64,000 bases of DNA from Pyrenophora tritici-repentis (Eukaryota; Ascomycota; Dothideomycetes; Pleosporales; Pleosporaceae), in assembly GCF_003171515.1 (NCBI RefSeq), contig NC_089393.1:2790001-2854000 (forward strand), written 5' to 3'. Below, piece by piece: positions 1 to 10,785 of the stretch (position 1 is its first letter; the number at the start of each line of letters is the position of its first letter). The translations under genes and the position numbers were made by a program. The notes under the pieces were generated by a model. The model was not told the DNA's origin. It searched no databases and saw only the letters and a program-made list of their open reading frames with translations.

Positions 1-484
1 CTTCTTCTTTAGGCTAGCTTATCTAAGAGGCTGATTAGTAAGCTTAGATTCGTGTAACTTTGGCAGTGCTTAAGTATACTAAAAAGCTCTGCTCTTTTCT
101 AGCTACAAATTTTTATTTAGAGTATCTTTTTGGCTAGAAATTTCATATTGTCGAATCGTGAGTATCGGTAGAGACGTCGGCTGCTTAACACTTTGGCCCG
201 ACTTCGGCCCACCTTGCGCAGAGCTTAGGTGTACCTGCGTAGTAGCTATGTTCGTAGACAATTAATACAAATACTAATACGAGTCACTAGAAGAACCTCG
301 TTGTTGTTATTCACCCGTACGATCGTACAAGGCCTACTAACACATATGCTATTACATAGATATTAATAAATAATATACTGTAGTTTAGAGCTATTCTATT
401 AGCTATTGTAATAGTTAGATAAGAAAGTTAATTTTCATGCTTTTAGTATATTAAACTAGCTAGATCCAGTAGCTAGTACTTAGT

Positions 485-1590
485 ATACTAACCTTTAGCT
501 TGTTTTACCGCAGTATAACGTCTAGGTAAAGACGAAATATAGTTATCTATTGCCTCTTGCGGTATTTGCTCCCACTCTTCTAAAATTGCTTTTTTAAACA
601 ATTCTACTGCCTTTATTCTTTGACCTACGCCTCAAGAGGTAGTAGATCTTCTAACTAGTCTAATTTTAAGTAGACTCTAAACGTTTTTAATAGGATTTAG
701 ATCTAGGCTATAGGTAGGATGCTTAAAAAGAGGATTCCTATTTCTTAAAAACCAAGAAATAACTGCTGGCGTTTTATGAATCTTGGCGTTGTCTTGCTAA
801 AATTTCCACTCTAGATAGAAAAAAAGTTAGCTTTCTATATCTAAAAGAAGTTTTGAAAAACAATAAAGAATAACTTAGTAAGAGTCTTTTAAAGCTGTAA
901 GTAAAGTAATACTTTCCTACCTCTTTTGAATAGAAGTTTAATAATTAGATTTAAAACCTCTCGTATATATCGTGTATTGGTAAAGCTTCTCGGTTCTTGT
1001 AGCGTTCTAGTTATATATAACTTAGATCTTCTACCTAACCAAATAGCTCCCCAAACAGAGATAGTAATGTCTCGGGCTATAACTTAGTTAGTAAGCTAGA
1101 TAAAAATAATCTAAAAAACTTGAAAAAGATTAAATTTTTAGGAGAATAAAACAGGTTATTCGGATATTCTTTAAACTCACTTAAATTAGTTGTAGAGACT
1201 TGTTCTTTACCAGTACTCTTGTTTCTTCTCTTTCTAACGTATTCTTGCCTAGTACAGTGTCTACGCTGTATAGAAGACTCGTCTAAAAATATAACTTTGT
1301 TAAAGTGTATATATTCTAGAATTTTCAGTGTCTTCTTAGCGTTTTTATTCCGCAAAGCAGCTTTTTTTGCGTTTAAAAGCTGTTTTTTCTTAGCAGTAGA
1401 AACAGAGTATTTCTCTACTTTTAATTGGCGTTTTAGGCTTCTAGTAGAGAAGTCGAAATTGTTCTCTTCTAAAATGCGTTGATTTGTCTATTTGGGATAG
1501 TCTCGCATGTAGTAAGGCTAGTGGTAAAGATAGTACTAGATACTAGACGTAGCACTAGGTTTAGAGTTAGATATTAATAATAGTAAGTCT
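485..1590 (-). mobile_element. Tc1/mariner-like transposase relic, RIP-damaged
   Basis: Read on the minus strand across frames and stops, this stretch gives the hallmarks of a Tc1/mariner DDE transposase. About 1280-1300 there is a VIFLDES block with the first later-half catalytic Asp. Near 790 there is a QDNA-x-IHK block, near 700 an SLDLNPIKNV block (normally SPDLNPIENVW), and near 510 the C-terminal SLPRRYTAV. The order and spacing fit the family. Many TAG/TAA codons stand where Trp or Gln is expected, which is the mark of RIP. No terminal inverted repeats were located, so the ends are approximate. It lies inside or beside the minus-strand copia relic that continues to the right. It cannot encode a protein. 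Confidence 0.75.
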
Positions 1591-1837
1591 TTATCGCCTC
1601 GCTTATGCGGCGGAATATACTTATAGGCTTTCCTAAATGCTGGAAGTGCTTACTCGTTAGCGTCTTACTAGTCTTAGACCTCCTTCCCTTTTAGGAACTT
1701 AAGCTTTTATTTAATAGTAAGGTTAAACTATATATTTATAGGGTTAACTACAGCTCTAAATCTTATTAGGAGTAATCTAATAAGGATAAGTAGTAGTGCA
1801 GAGTCTTTATAGGCTCTATTAGTATTAGTATCTGCTA
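1591..1837 (-). mobile_element. Copia-like gag fragment, left of the Fot1 insertion
   Basis: Minus-strand reading across the Fot1-like element joins in frame with the gag-like sequence at 3691-4179, through the TA at 1836-1837. This suggests both pieces belonged to one copia element that the Fot1-like element split. The region is AT-rich and full of stops. The left boundary with the Tc1-like relic is a guess. Confidence 0.4.
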
Positions 1838-3690
1838 ACATGTTTTATAAGCGAGCCGCCGGTACAAGCGAGCCGCCACCTAACCAACTTTCTACACCTC
1901 TCCTATCTTAACATACAATGGCTCTACGCAGCGCGCCTCAATTAGCTTCAAATGAAGCAGATATACAGCTTGCTATCTCTTCTATTAATGCGCATCAAAT
2001 TAATAGTGCTTCTACTGCTGCAGCTATATATAATGTCCCACGTACGACACTACGTAACCGACGCGCTGGTATACCTGCACGACGCGATTGCTAGCCTAAC
2101 TTAAGGAAGCTTACCCAGAGAGAAGAGGAGGTGATTATCAGCCATATCCTTCACCTAGATCTACGTGGATTTGGGCCTACCTACGTTGATGTACGAGATA
2201 TGGCTGATAAGCTGATAGCTGCACGCGGCGCTAGCCTAGTTAGCATCTACTAGCCGCGCAACTTTGTCAAGCGTACAGATAGCCTTCGGACGTGTTTCAA
2301 CTGAGCGTACGATAGGCAGAGAGCTCTCTGTGAGAATCTAGCCCTTATCTAACGCTAGTTTAAGCTAGTAGAAGAGACAAAGACTAAGCTTGGTATCTGC
2401 GATGAGGACATATACAACTTTGATGAAGCTGGCTTTATAATAGGCAAGATTACAACGCAGCTGGTTATAACAGGATTAGAGAGAAGAGGCAGGCTAAAGA
2501 GTATTTAGCTAGGCAATCGCGAGTAGGTAACGCTGATCGCTGCTATTAGCGCTGGTGGCTGGTTAGTGCCACTATTCCTTATCTTCGCTGGCCAGTACCA
2601 CCTATCAGCCTGGTATGAGGAGGATATCCTACGCGACTAGGCGATCGCAGTCAGCGATAATGGCTAGACGAATAATGAGCTTGGAGTTGAGTGGCTAAAG
2701 CACTTCAACGCTCACACGCAGGCTCGTACTATAGGCGCGCGTCGCCTGCTTATTATTAATGGCTATAGGAGCCACTAGTCTCTAGAGTTCCAGGAGCTCT
2801 GCAAGGAGAATAATATCTATACGCTCTGTATGCCTCCTCACTCATCTCACCTACTCTAGCCACTTGATGTTAGCTGCTTCTCGCCATTAAAGCGCGCGTA
2901 CAGCCGTGAGGTGGAGAGCCTTATGCGCAACTACATCAACCACATCACTAAGCTAGAGTTTCTGCCAGCGTTTAAGGCTGCGTTTAATCGAGCGTTCACG
3001 CCAGCCAACATCTGCTTAGCCTTCCGCGGCGCAGGCCTTGTTCCTCTACAACCAGAGGCTGTTCTATTAAAGGTAGATGTACAGCTGCGTACACCTACTC
3101 CTCCAGCAGCTGCTCTACCAGAGGCTCCCTAGGTAGCTCAAACACTAAGCAACGCGCGTAAGCTTGAGGCTTAGTTAAGCCTTATATGTAAGCGCGTGCG
3201 CCAGCATAAGAGCTCATCACCAGCTTCGATTATTAAGGCGATTGACCAGCTAAAGAAGGGCGCTGAGGTGATAATGCTCTCTGCTAAGCTGATGCGCGAT
3301 TAGATCTCTAGTCTTGAGAAGGCTAACAGCGCAGCCTTAGCGCGTAGGCAGCGCTCTAAAAGGCGTATACAGAAGCATAGAGTACTCACAAAGGGAGCTA
3401 GAGAGGATATACTGGCTCAAAATAAGGCTGACCAGCAGATTGCTCATGAAGAGCGTCAAGGAGGAGCGCGATTAGGCGTCAGCCAGCGGGCTCAAAGGCG
3501 CTGCACCAGGTGCAAGGAGACTGGGCACAACTCACGCACATGCAACACTAATACTATCAATATAGAGTAATCTACTGTATCAATATCTAGCAATAGTATT
3601 ATCGCGTTGTTGAGATGCGTCGCTTTGAAGTTGTAAAAGTTTGGTTAGGTGGCGGCTCGCTTGTACTGGCGGCTCGCTTATAAAACATGT
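1838..3690 (+). mobile_element. Fot1/pogo-type DNA transposon, complete with TIRs
   Basis: An 1853-bp element is bounded by inverted repeats of about 50 bp. The left end begins ACATGTTTTATAAGCGAGCC at 1838, and the same sequence is found inverted ending at 3690. A TA dinucleotide flanks each end (1836-1837 and 3691-3692), the usual target duplication of Tc1/pogo elements. Each TIR contains an internal direct repeat of GCGAGCCGCC separated by a few bases. The interior carries one transposase frame broken by stop codons. It sits inside a minus-strand copia gag region, so it arrived after that element. Confidence 0.93.
1918..3570 (+). pseudogene. Fot1/pogo transposase, RIP-inactivated
   Basis: One frame runs from ATG 1918 to TAA 3568-3570 (550 codons) without a frameshift, but with about 14 internal stops. 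Twelve are TAG, with one TAA and one TGA, mostly at places where the family has Trp or Gln, as expected when RIP turns TGG or CAG into TAG. It has the N-terminal helix-turn-helix with AAxIYNVPRTTLRNR, a central FDEAGF block holding a catalytic Asp, GYRSH in place of DGHGSH, then PPHSSHLLxPLDV. The end has a basic region and a zinc knuckle, CTRCKETGHNSRTC. The frame is otherwise intact, so the damage is point mutation rather than decay by indels. Confidence 0.9.
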
Positions 3691-4221
3691 TACTATAAGC
3701 TTACGTTAGTAGTTCTTTAGCTTTTTCTATAACCTAATAATTGTGCTTTTAGAATTAAATGTAAACGTCTAAATCCTAGTTATATATATATTAGCGGTAG
3801 TAGCGTTGGTTTAGGTGTACTTCTTGCGTAAGTAAACCTAGAATTAGAGGGTAGTGTCGTACTTGTTAATAAGGGCCTAGTTATCGTCGCTAAGGGATCT
3901 AAACAGGAGGTTAATTGCAGTTACTTTGTCCTCTAGGTACTTATCTCTCTTGTTAACGTTAATATACACCTTAATAGTCTTATTATCTATAATGTCTTAA
4001 TCTTTTACAGCGTCTAATAGGTCCCTAGGAGTAGTAATCTAGTAGTGCTTCTCTAGACTCTTCTCGTATACGTAGAAGACTTTCTTCCCTTCTAGCTTAA
4101 CTTTGTTCTAGCGGAACTAAGTATCGTAATTCTTAGCCGTAAGTTTAGGGATCTTCTATTCCCCCTTTGCTTTAGCCATTGTGTATCAGAGGTAAGAGAA
4201 GCTCGGACGTATAGGTAGTAT

Positions 4222-4330
4222 ACTGCAGGCGTGCAGGCGCTGCAGGCGATGCAGGCGATGCAGCTGGTGTAGGCAGTGCAGGTGATGCTGGCAATGATGC
4301 TGCCGGTGCAGGCGGTGCAGGCAGTCGTTG
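4222..4330. repeat. GC-rich minisatellite of about 9-bp units
   Basis: The stretch is a run of imperfect units around GCAGGCGGT/GCAGGCGAT, contrasting with the AT-rich surroundings. It produces a false minus-strand open frame rich in Ala, Cys and Thr. Confidence 0.7.
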
Positions 4331-4364
4331 TCAATTCTCAAGCGTGGAGAAGATGTAGGTAGGT

Positions 4365-4500
4365 GAGTTTGATTCCTGCTTGAATCTGAGTCCTGCGCGA
4401 CTCTAGTTAGTGATTAATTCCTTCCGCGAATTGTAGCTAAGTCCTTCGTGACTCTCGAGGTTTGATTCCTTCTTGAATCTGAGTCCTGCGCGACTCTGGT
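4365..4500. repeat. Short direct duplication in copia leader
   Basis: The segment TTGAATCTGAGTCCTGCGCG occurs near 4381 and again near 4473, with a related, more diverged copy between (GATTAATTCCTTCCGCGAAT). It is a local tandem duplication in the untranslated leader of the copia relic. No function is visible. Confidence 0.6.
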
Positions 4501-4551
4501 GGGATCAAAACAATAACGTTAGTTTTGGCAACCGGTGCTCATAACCTATTT

Positions 4552-4775
4552 AAATAAGGTCCCTCTAGTAGTATAACTACCATAGATAACTAAGTCGGAT
4601 AAGGGAAAAGGCCGGGTGGCTGCAACGTATTGTCTTAACTATCGTGTCGTCTATTCACATTACTTCTGCTGTTGTAATGGGTGCTATTGCCCACCGGGCA
4701 GTGCCTGCCACACCAGCACATCACGTGACTCTCAATCACCTTTTTACCCTGGACTGAACCCAGATATTCTCAACA
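4552..4775 (-). repeat. Probable copia 5' LTR
   Basis: On the minus strand the segment starts TGTTGAGAATATC (plus 4775 leftward) and stops just before the half-tRNA primer site, ending AAATA, which would be AACA before RIP. TG...CA ends, position beside the primer site and a length near 224 bp fit a copia LTR. The partner LTR is not in the window, so identity is inferred from position only. It interrupts the gypsy pol frame that begins immediately to the right. Confidence 0.45.
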
Positions 4776-4779
4776 GTAA

Positions 4780-7470
4780 TACTATTTAGGCTAGCTAATG
4801 CCCTAAGCACGTTCTAGCACTTTGTAAAGAATGTACTACGCCTATACCTAGACATCTTCTATATAGCGTATCTTGATAATATTCTAATCTACAGTGAGAA
4901 CCTACACGAACACTAAGAACACGTCTGATTAGTCCTTAACGCTTTAAAGGAGGCTAGACTATATCTTAATATCGATAAATGCGAGTCTTACAAGAACGAA
5001 GTCGTCTACCTTAGCTACGTAATTAGCACTATCAGAGTACGAATAGATCTTAAGAAGATATAAGCTATAACAGACTAGGAATACCTAAACAACGTTAAGG
5101 ATATACGAGCCTTCCTTAGTTTTGCGAACTTCTACTAAAGATTTATTAATAACTTCTCCCGCCTAACAACTTTGCTTATAGCTCTAATAAAGAAAGATGT
5201 AAAACTCGCCTTTAACAACGCCTGCTAAAAGGCTATTAATAATCTTAAGCACGCTTTTACTATAGCTCTAATCCTCTAACATTTTAACCCTAATTTACTA
5301 ATTATTGTAAAGGCTAACGCCTCTAACTACGTTACCGCAGGAGTGCTATCGCAGCGTGACACTAATAGGATACTTAGGCCTATCGCTTATTACTTTAAAA
5401 GGATGAACCTAGCTAAGAATAATTACGAGATTTACGATAAGGAGCTGCTAGCTATCGTATAATGCTTCGAATAGTAGAGACCTAAACTAGAAGGAGCTAC
5501 GTTTCCTATTACTATGTTAAGCGATTATAAGAATCTACAGTACTTTATAATAACGAAGTAGCTTAGCTACTAATAAGCACGCGAGGCTAAATACTTATTA
5601 TAATTTAACTTTATAATTATATACCGCCCTAGAAAGTAAGGCGAAAAGCCTAATACCCTTACCTAACGTTCTTAAGACTAGCTCGCCTAAGACGAAGCCT
5701 AAGAAGCCTAAAAGTAGACGCTACTAAGACCTAAACTATTTAAGGCGCTAGTAGAAATCTACCTTATAGAAATATATCGCTCTATCTATTAAATTATTAA
5801 GGATAAGTACTAAGCTAACCTACTTAACTTACTAGTTAAGGAAACCTTGCAACTACTCAAGGATAGTGCTTAATAGTTAAAGATCTTAACCTTAAGCGAA
5901 TGCAAAACTAGAGGAGGACGCTTATACTATCGCGACTAACTTATTATACCTAACAATAATAAGCTTGAGATTAAAATTCTCTACACAGCACATAACTCCG
6001 CGTGTAGTAGCTATCTTAGCCGTAGTAAAACACTTTAACTCGTCTAACGCGAGTACTACTAGCCCTATGTATTTAATATAATTTATTAATATATTAGCTG
6101 CTGCTATATCTATTGCCGTTTAAAGGCTTCTCGCAAGAAGTACTACGGCCTTCTAAAACCGCTGCCTATACCTAAGCAGAGATAGTAAGACATCTCTATT
6201 AACTTCGTTATTAATCTCCCTAAATCTAAAGAATATTAAAATATTATAGTAGTTATTAGCTAATTAATAAAATACCGTTATATAATCCCTTATACTAAGA
6301 TGGAAGCTGTAGACGTCGCACGAATGTTCCTCCGCTACGTGTGGTATAACCACGGCCTCCTAGACACGATTATTTCTAACTAAGGTAGCTAGTTCGTCTT
6401 CGCCTTTTACAAGAAATTATGTAAATAACTAAAAATCGACCTGCGCTTCTTAATAGAATTTTATCTTAAACTAATAGTTAAACTAAGAGTATAAACGCTG
6501 TTATAGAATAAGTCCTACGCGCGTACATAAACTACAGATAGGATAACTAGGTAAGCTAGTTACCTACTACCTAGTTCGAAGCTAATAATACTATATCTAA
6601 ATCTACTAGGGTATCCCTAATAATAGCCTATTACAGCTAGAACCCTTAAATAGGTTTTAAACTGCCCTCTAGCATAAAGAGACCTGCGTACTAAGCCTTA
6701 TAGGCTTAAGAAGTAAATTAGATACTTAAGAAGATGCGCGATGTAACTAAGTTTATCCGCGAAGAAATAATATAGGCATAAGCTATGCAATAAGAATATA
6801 CTAACTAAAAATAGTCGCTAGCACTAGTGTACGAGGTTAGCGACGAAGTCTAGCTTGTGATGGGCTAGACCCATGTAGGCCTACTTGTAGACTAAGAGAG
6901 CAGCGCAGTCATGCCTCCTACATAAATATCGACTACGCAAGCTGAATCGCGTTGATTCAACTTGTGCATGCCTTTTGCGCAGGCGTGGTGCATGTAGTCG
7001 TGCCGATAGTCTTATAGACTCTCGCCCCTTACATAGCTTAACGCCTATAACATTAGAGCACAACGCGCCTTAAAAAAGCTTAACTAAAAGAACCTTAGTC
7101 CTTACCGTATAGTTAAGAAGATCTCCTCTTACGTATACTACCTCGACCTACCCGCTATAATAAAGATTCATCTAGTTTTTTATGTATCCCTCCTCCGACT
7201 TACGGCAGCAAAATTAGATTTCCTGCCTTGCTAGCACGTACTGCTACCTAAGCTAGTAGTCGTAGACAGTAAGCTATATTACTTTATTAAGAGCGTTAAG
7301 AACCTCTGCTACAATAAACAACAAAAGCGACACGAGTACCTCGTAAAATAGGTTAGCTATAAAGAACTTTCTTAGGAACCTGCCGAAGAGCTAGAAGAGA
7401 ACGACGCTATTATTTACTTCTACGAAAAGGTCCTAGAAAAACTAAAACCGTTAATATAAACTTAACCCGA
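4780..7470 (+). mobile_element. Ty3/gypsy pol relic with C-terminal chromodomain
   Basis: Read through many stops, the plus strand gives gypsy pol in order. Reverse transcriptase has AYLDNILIYSEN near 4860-4900 (normally YLDDILIYS) and the FLSFANFY block near 5110. RNase H-like sequence includes DYKNLQYF near 5525. An integrase core lies near 6180-6420 with DISINFVINLP and a WYNHG block. At 7320-7440 is a chromodomain-like tail with RHEYLV, then EPAEELEEN. Such chromodomains direct chromoviruses to heterochromatin. The 5' part of pol, gag and the 5' LTR are absent, cut off at the probable copia LTR ending at 4775. Nearly all damage is C-to-T/G-to-A, indicating RIP. Confidence 0.88.
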
Positions 7471-7531
7471 CATTAGAAATAATACTACCATTACTTACTC
7501 TCTTAAGAGCTCAAGAGTAAGAGGGGGGTAC

Positions 7532-7849
7532 TGTCACAGTAACCACCGTGGTCCCCTTAACACTCCTGCCTCTGACCTATGCGCTCCTGCTCTTAACCCG
7601 TACGCTCCTATCTCTAATCCGCACGCTCCTATCGCAACAGTGCAATGTACTATCCTCGACAGTATGCCACTGCCTTAACAACCGTATAATATTACACGAG
7701 CTTTCTTCCGCTATGTATCTTTCTTGGGTGGAACTCTCTACTTCTTTTCTTCACGCAACGTCTTGTATTTACACTTGAGTACTGTACGTAGCACACCAAT
7801 CAAACTTCTTCATAAGTTCTGAGATTACTGCTCGCTGCCTCTCGTGACA
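7532..7849 (+). repeat. Gypsy 3' LTR with polypurine tract
   Basis: A purine run (AAGAGTAAGAGGGGGGTA, just upstream) precedes TGTCACAG at 7532. The segment ends GTGACA at 7849, giving matching TGTCAC/GTGACA termini and a 318-bp LTR. The next five bases, CCTAT, are a possible target duplication, but the other copy would lie outside the window. The open frame within it is not a gene. Confidence 0.7.
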
Positions 7850-9060
7850 CCTATAGCTTAAAAAATCTTTATTATAAGATCTAGCCTTATTATAAAGCTT
7901 TACGCCGCCTAAAAGCTACTAAAGAAGTTACGTTTTATAGCTCTTAACCTACCTTACGATCGCTATAGGTAGTAGTTAAGTTCTTAAGTATAGCTCTTTA
8001 AGAGCTATAAGAATAGTACTATATTAAGTAGCTAGAGGCTATAGGTTAAATAGGGGGGAAAGAGGGCGATAAGGATGTGATTATAGTCGCAGAAATCTAT
8101 AAAATCGCACGTAAGGCGGCTACCGTAGCTATTAAGGAATAGGAGACACTATTTTAAGCGCGCTTTCGCCTTTGTATAGTAATTAAACACCTACTAAAGC
8201 TAAGCAAGACTAAGCTTATTATTATTCTATCCTATAGGTAAGTTAGAGAAGAAAACTAGGTATTCCTTAGCCTTTACATCGTTAACCTAGCTTGATTAAA
8301 ACCTAGATATGCCTTACTAGATAAGCAACAGCGGCAGTAACTCTCCTAAAGCGCACACGTAAGCTAGGAGTGTTACCTACTCCCTATTACTATCTTATCT
8401 AGCGGTATTATACACTTTTAAAGCTTATACTCGCTTTATAAAAACTTTTTTAGTCCTAGTTATAATACTAATAAAGAAGCTCTTCTTATCTATATTATAC
8501 GTGTTACGCTTGTTAGTGTCGAACTAGCGCATCTTAGAATAAAAGAGAGAAAATTATAACTTATATTTAGCTTTACTATTAGCGTCTTAGTAGTTACGAT
8601 TAATTTTAGCGCTCTACTTAGTAGTAAGTTTATTCTTATAATAATGTAGAAAGCGCGTTTTCTAGCTCTTAGAAACTTCGTATTTTATAACTATACTAGT
8701 GAAATTCTGTATTTTCTTTTACAAAGGTAGTAAGCCTCACCTTATATATCTTTCTATATTTTCTACTAATTCTAGCTCTTGTTGTAGGTAGAGTAGTTAT
8801 TACGCTTCTCTTTAGTCTGCATTTAAGCGTGTAATGCGCTAGTGCTGCCTTAATAACGTTGTTCTATTAATATTACACTTTTTTGTAACTTCGCGATAGC
8901 TAGAAGATGCGTCTTCTTCGTGCAATTCTATATCTTTAATCGCTTTCTAAATTAGACTTATGGTTGTGGAGTTGTGGTGCGATGAAGTTGGGACGATTAC
9001 AATGTTATGATGTTCGGGTGGCTCACATGCCGAACTGGCTCACATGGCGCACGGGCACTG
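7850..9060 (-). mobile_element. Pogo-like transposon, 5' portion, RIP-damaged
   Basis: Minus-strand reading starts with an N-terminal helix-turn-helix near 8950-8850 (IELHEEDASSSYREVTKK). It continues with YNIDKKSF near 8510 (normally NIDEKGF), TLLAYVCALGELLP near 8370, and an NNNKLSL block near 8200. It ends abruptly near 7860 at a point equal to the EATGV stretch of the family. Its outer end at 9060 carries a TIR (GGGTGGCTC...CCGAACTGGCTC) followed by TA at 9061-9062. The inner end abuts the gypsy LTR, which therefore truncates it. It is heavily RIP-mutated, in contrast to the neighbouring plus-strand pogo piece. Confidence 0.72.
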
Positions 9061-9994
9061 TACAGGAGTGTGGCCGATGGATGCGGACGCTGTACTGAAG
9101 CGCTTCGAAAACCGCCCTTCGCGACGAGATCATGACCTAGAACGTGGACACAGCAGCGGCAGCGATACTCCCAAGAAGATTACCAATTCACTTGACGAAC
9201 TAGTTGAGGATAGAGCTAAAGCTCAAGCCAGCGAGCTGCTGGAGAGAGTAGAGGCGCTATAGGTTAACAACAAGCTTCTTCGCGAGGAAAACGCAGGTTT
9301 ACGAGACGCGCTAAACACTAAGAAGAAGCACAGGAAGAAGCGCAATACTCTAGACCTTCAGCAGCGCGAGGAGTACCACAGCGCTGGAGTTTTCTGGTCT
9401 TCAAGGAAACTCCACGAAGCTGAGGCGCGCAAGGCCGTGCAGCAGAGCGAAGCTGAGTGCGAACGACTCCAGAAAACTCACGATAGAGAGCTGAAAGCGG
9501 CGGCAAACTTATAAAAAAAGAAGCAAGCTGGAGCTACAAAGGTGGCTCGACAAGAAGCCGCTGAAGAGAGGCGCAAGGCGAAGAAAGCGCGGGCGGATGA
9601 ACCAGCTGCAGTGAGGGCTCTCAAAAAGCAGTAACGCGAAGCTGCAACTTCACAAAAATCCCACGATACACCTAATAAACCTAAGCGGAAAGCCTCACAC
9701 AAAGCTGCAAATAATCCGACAAAGCGTCGTCGTGTTGTTGGTGTTCGAACTGAGCCTGAGGCTGCACCTGAGCCGCCGCCTCCTCTAACCAAGTCCACCC
9801 GCACATGCTCAGTACGACCACCTAAAAAATATTCTGAGTAGATAGAAAGCTTCGCATACATCTATATATCAATACACTAAGAAATTCCGCGATAATCGCT
9901 TCTGTGAGTGGCTGTACAGCCTCATCTTTCTGGAGTCCTGTTGTTGTTCGGGTGGCTCGTTGGCCGAACTGGCTCGTTGGGTGCACGGGCACGG
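9061..9994 (+). mobile_element. Pogo-like transposon, 3' portion with right TIR
   Basis: The plus-strand frame begins TGVWPMDADAVLKRFENR near 9062 and runs through a coiled-coil-like, Lys/Arg/Glu-rich tail to VRPPKKYSE near 9840, the usual C-terminal part of fungal pogo transposases. It has three internal stops (near 9260, 9510 and 9632), so it is a pseudogene. At 9946-9994 lies the right TIR (GGGTGGCTCGTTGGCCGAAC...GCACGGGCAC) followed by TA. Base composition is much less AT-rich than the minus-strand pogo half beside it, so the two copies differ in age or in RIP exposure. Confidence 0.75.
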
Positions 9995-10785
9995 TAGCGC
10001 CTTCCTTGCAGCTCGAACTGTCCCAACTTCTGAGCACTACAACGCGACAACGAAACGCAATTAGGATAATCTACTTACAGCACATAGAAACAGAATATTA
10101 AAAGTATATATGCTTAAAGTTGAAGTTAACTGATTTTATGTTAAGTGTTCGTGTTGTAGAGCATGTTTGTTTTGACCGTCGTCATGACTTATTCGATTCG
10201 GTTCGATTTCGGTAAGATGAATGGCCCTGATATCGTCGGATGAGCGGTCATGAATCCTTAAGGGTTTTAAGCGTTGCCTCGAGGCTTTTGTCGCTTCGTG
10301 ATCGCGGAGACAATGTTTGGCGGCCCCGCAGTGATGCCGGGAGACCTCGAATTGTTGTCTCAACCACATCTTCCGTACCAGGTGCAGCATGCAGCATGAT
10401 CTCACCACCTCCTCACACCCCAGCCGCCTCATTTACATCTAGCACGTCTACTGTAGAATGAGACTCATCGTTGGGGAAGCAGTAGATATTCCACACGCCT
10501 GTCTCCAGGACAATCGGTCCGATTCCACATACTCGCTTCCCCGCACCTCCACTCGCTACCCCGCACCTTATAGAAAGGCAAGGCTTCCAAGTTTGTATTG
10601 GGGATCGTGCACAGACAACACAGGGTTCTTGCTCTTGTTGGGATAGTCCCCAGCTCCCCAGGACGACGTACGGTCCGGTCGACTAGTTAGGCCGTCTGCC
10701 TTCCTAAGCTATAAATTGTATCGATTAGGATACCTTTAGAAACACATCACGCGCCTAGCCATCAGAGACTTCCTAGCTGAGAAAC
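9995..10785. other. Non-coding stretch before the P450
   Basis: No supported gene. Short frames on both strands overlap one another and resemble nothing. The last 150 bases should contain the promoter and leader of the P450 gene. Confidence 0.5.

Larger units (their letters stand above)
3691..4551 (-). mobile_element. Copia-like leader, primer-binding site and gag start
   Basis: On the minus strand a gag-like frame starts at 4179 with MAKAKGE, followed by a KIPKLTAKNYDT block typical of copia gag N-termini. It runs to the Fot1 insertion at 3691 with several RIP-type TAG codons. Upstream, 4537-4547 reads on the minus strand AGGTTATGAGC. This matches the anticodon-loop half-tRNA of initiator Met that many fungal copia elements use as a primer site. 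Between them, 4222-4330 is a tandem repeat and 4365-4500 a second duplicated segment. The copia assignment is good; exact ends are inferred. Confidence 0.6.

Noticed and set aside
1918..3570. TAG codons in the Fot1 frame as evidence for stop-codon reassignment or readthrough
   Set aside because: TAG falls where Trp or Gln is expected and the same pattern is found in all AT-rich repeats. Host genes in the window use TAG as a normal stop, so RIP explains it.
4092..4334. Minus-strand Ala/Cys/Thr-rich small protein
   Set aside because: Produced by a 9-bp minisatellite in a transposon leader.
7548..7778. Leu-rich small plus-strand protein
   Set aside because: Lies inside the gypsy LTR; low complexity and no family match.
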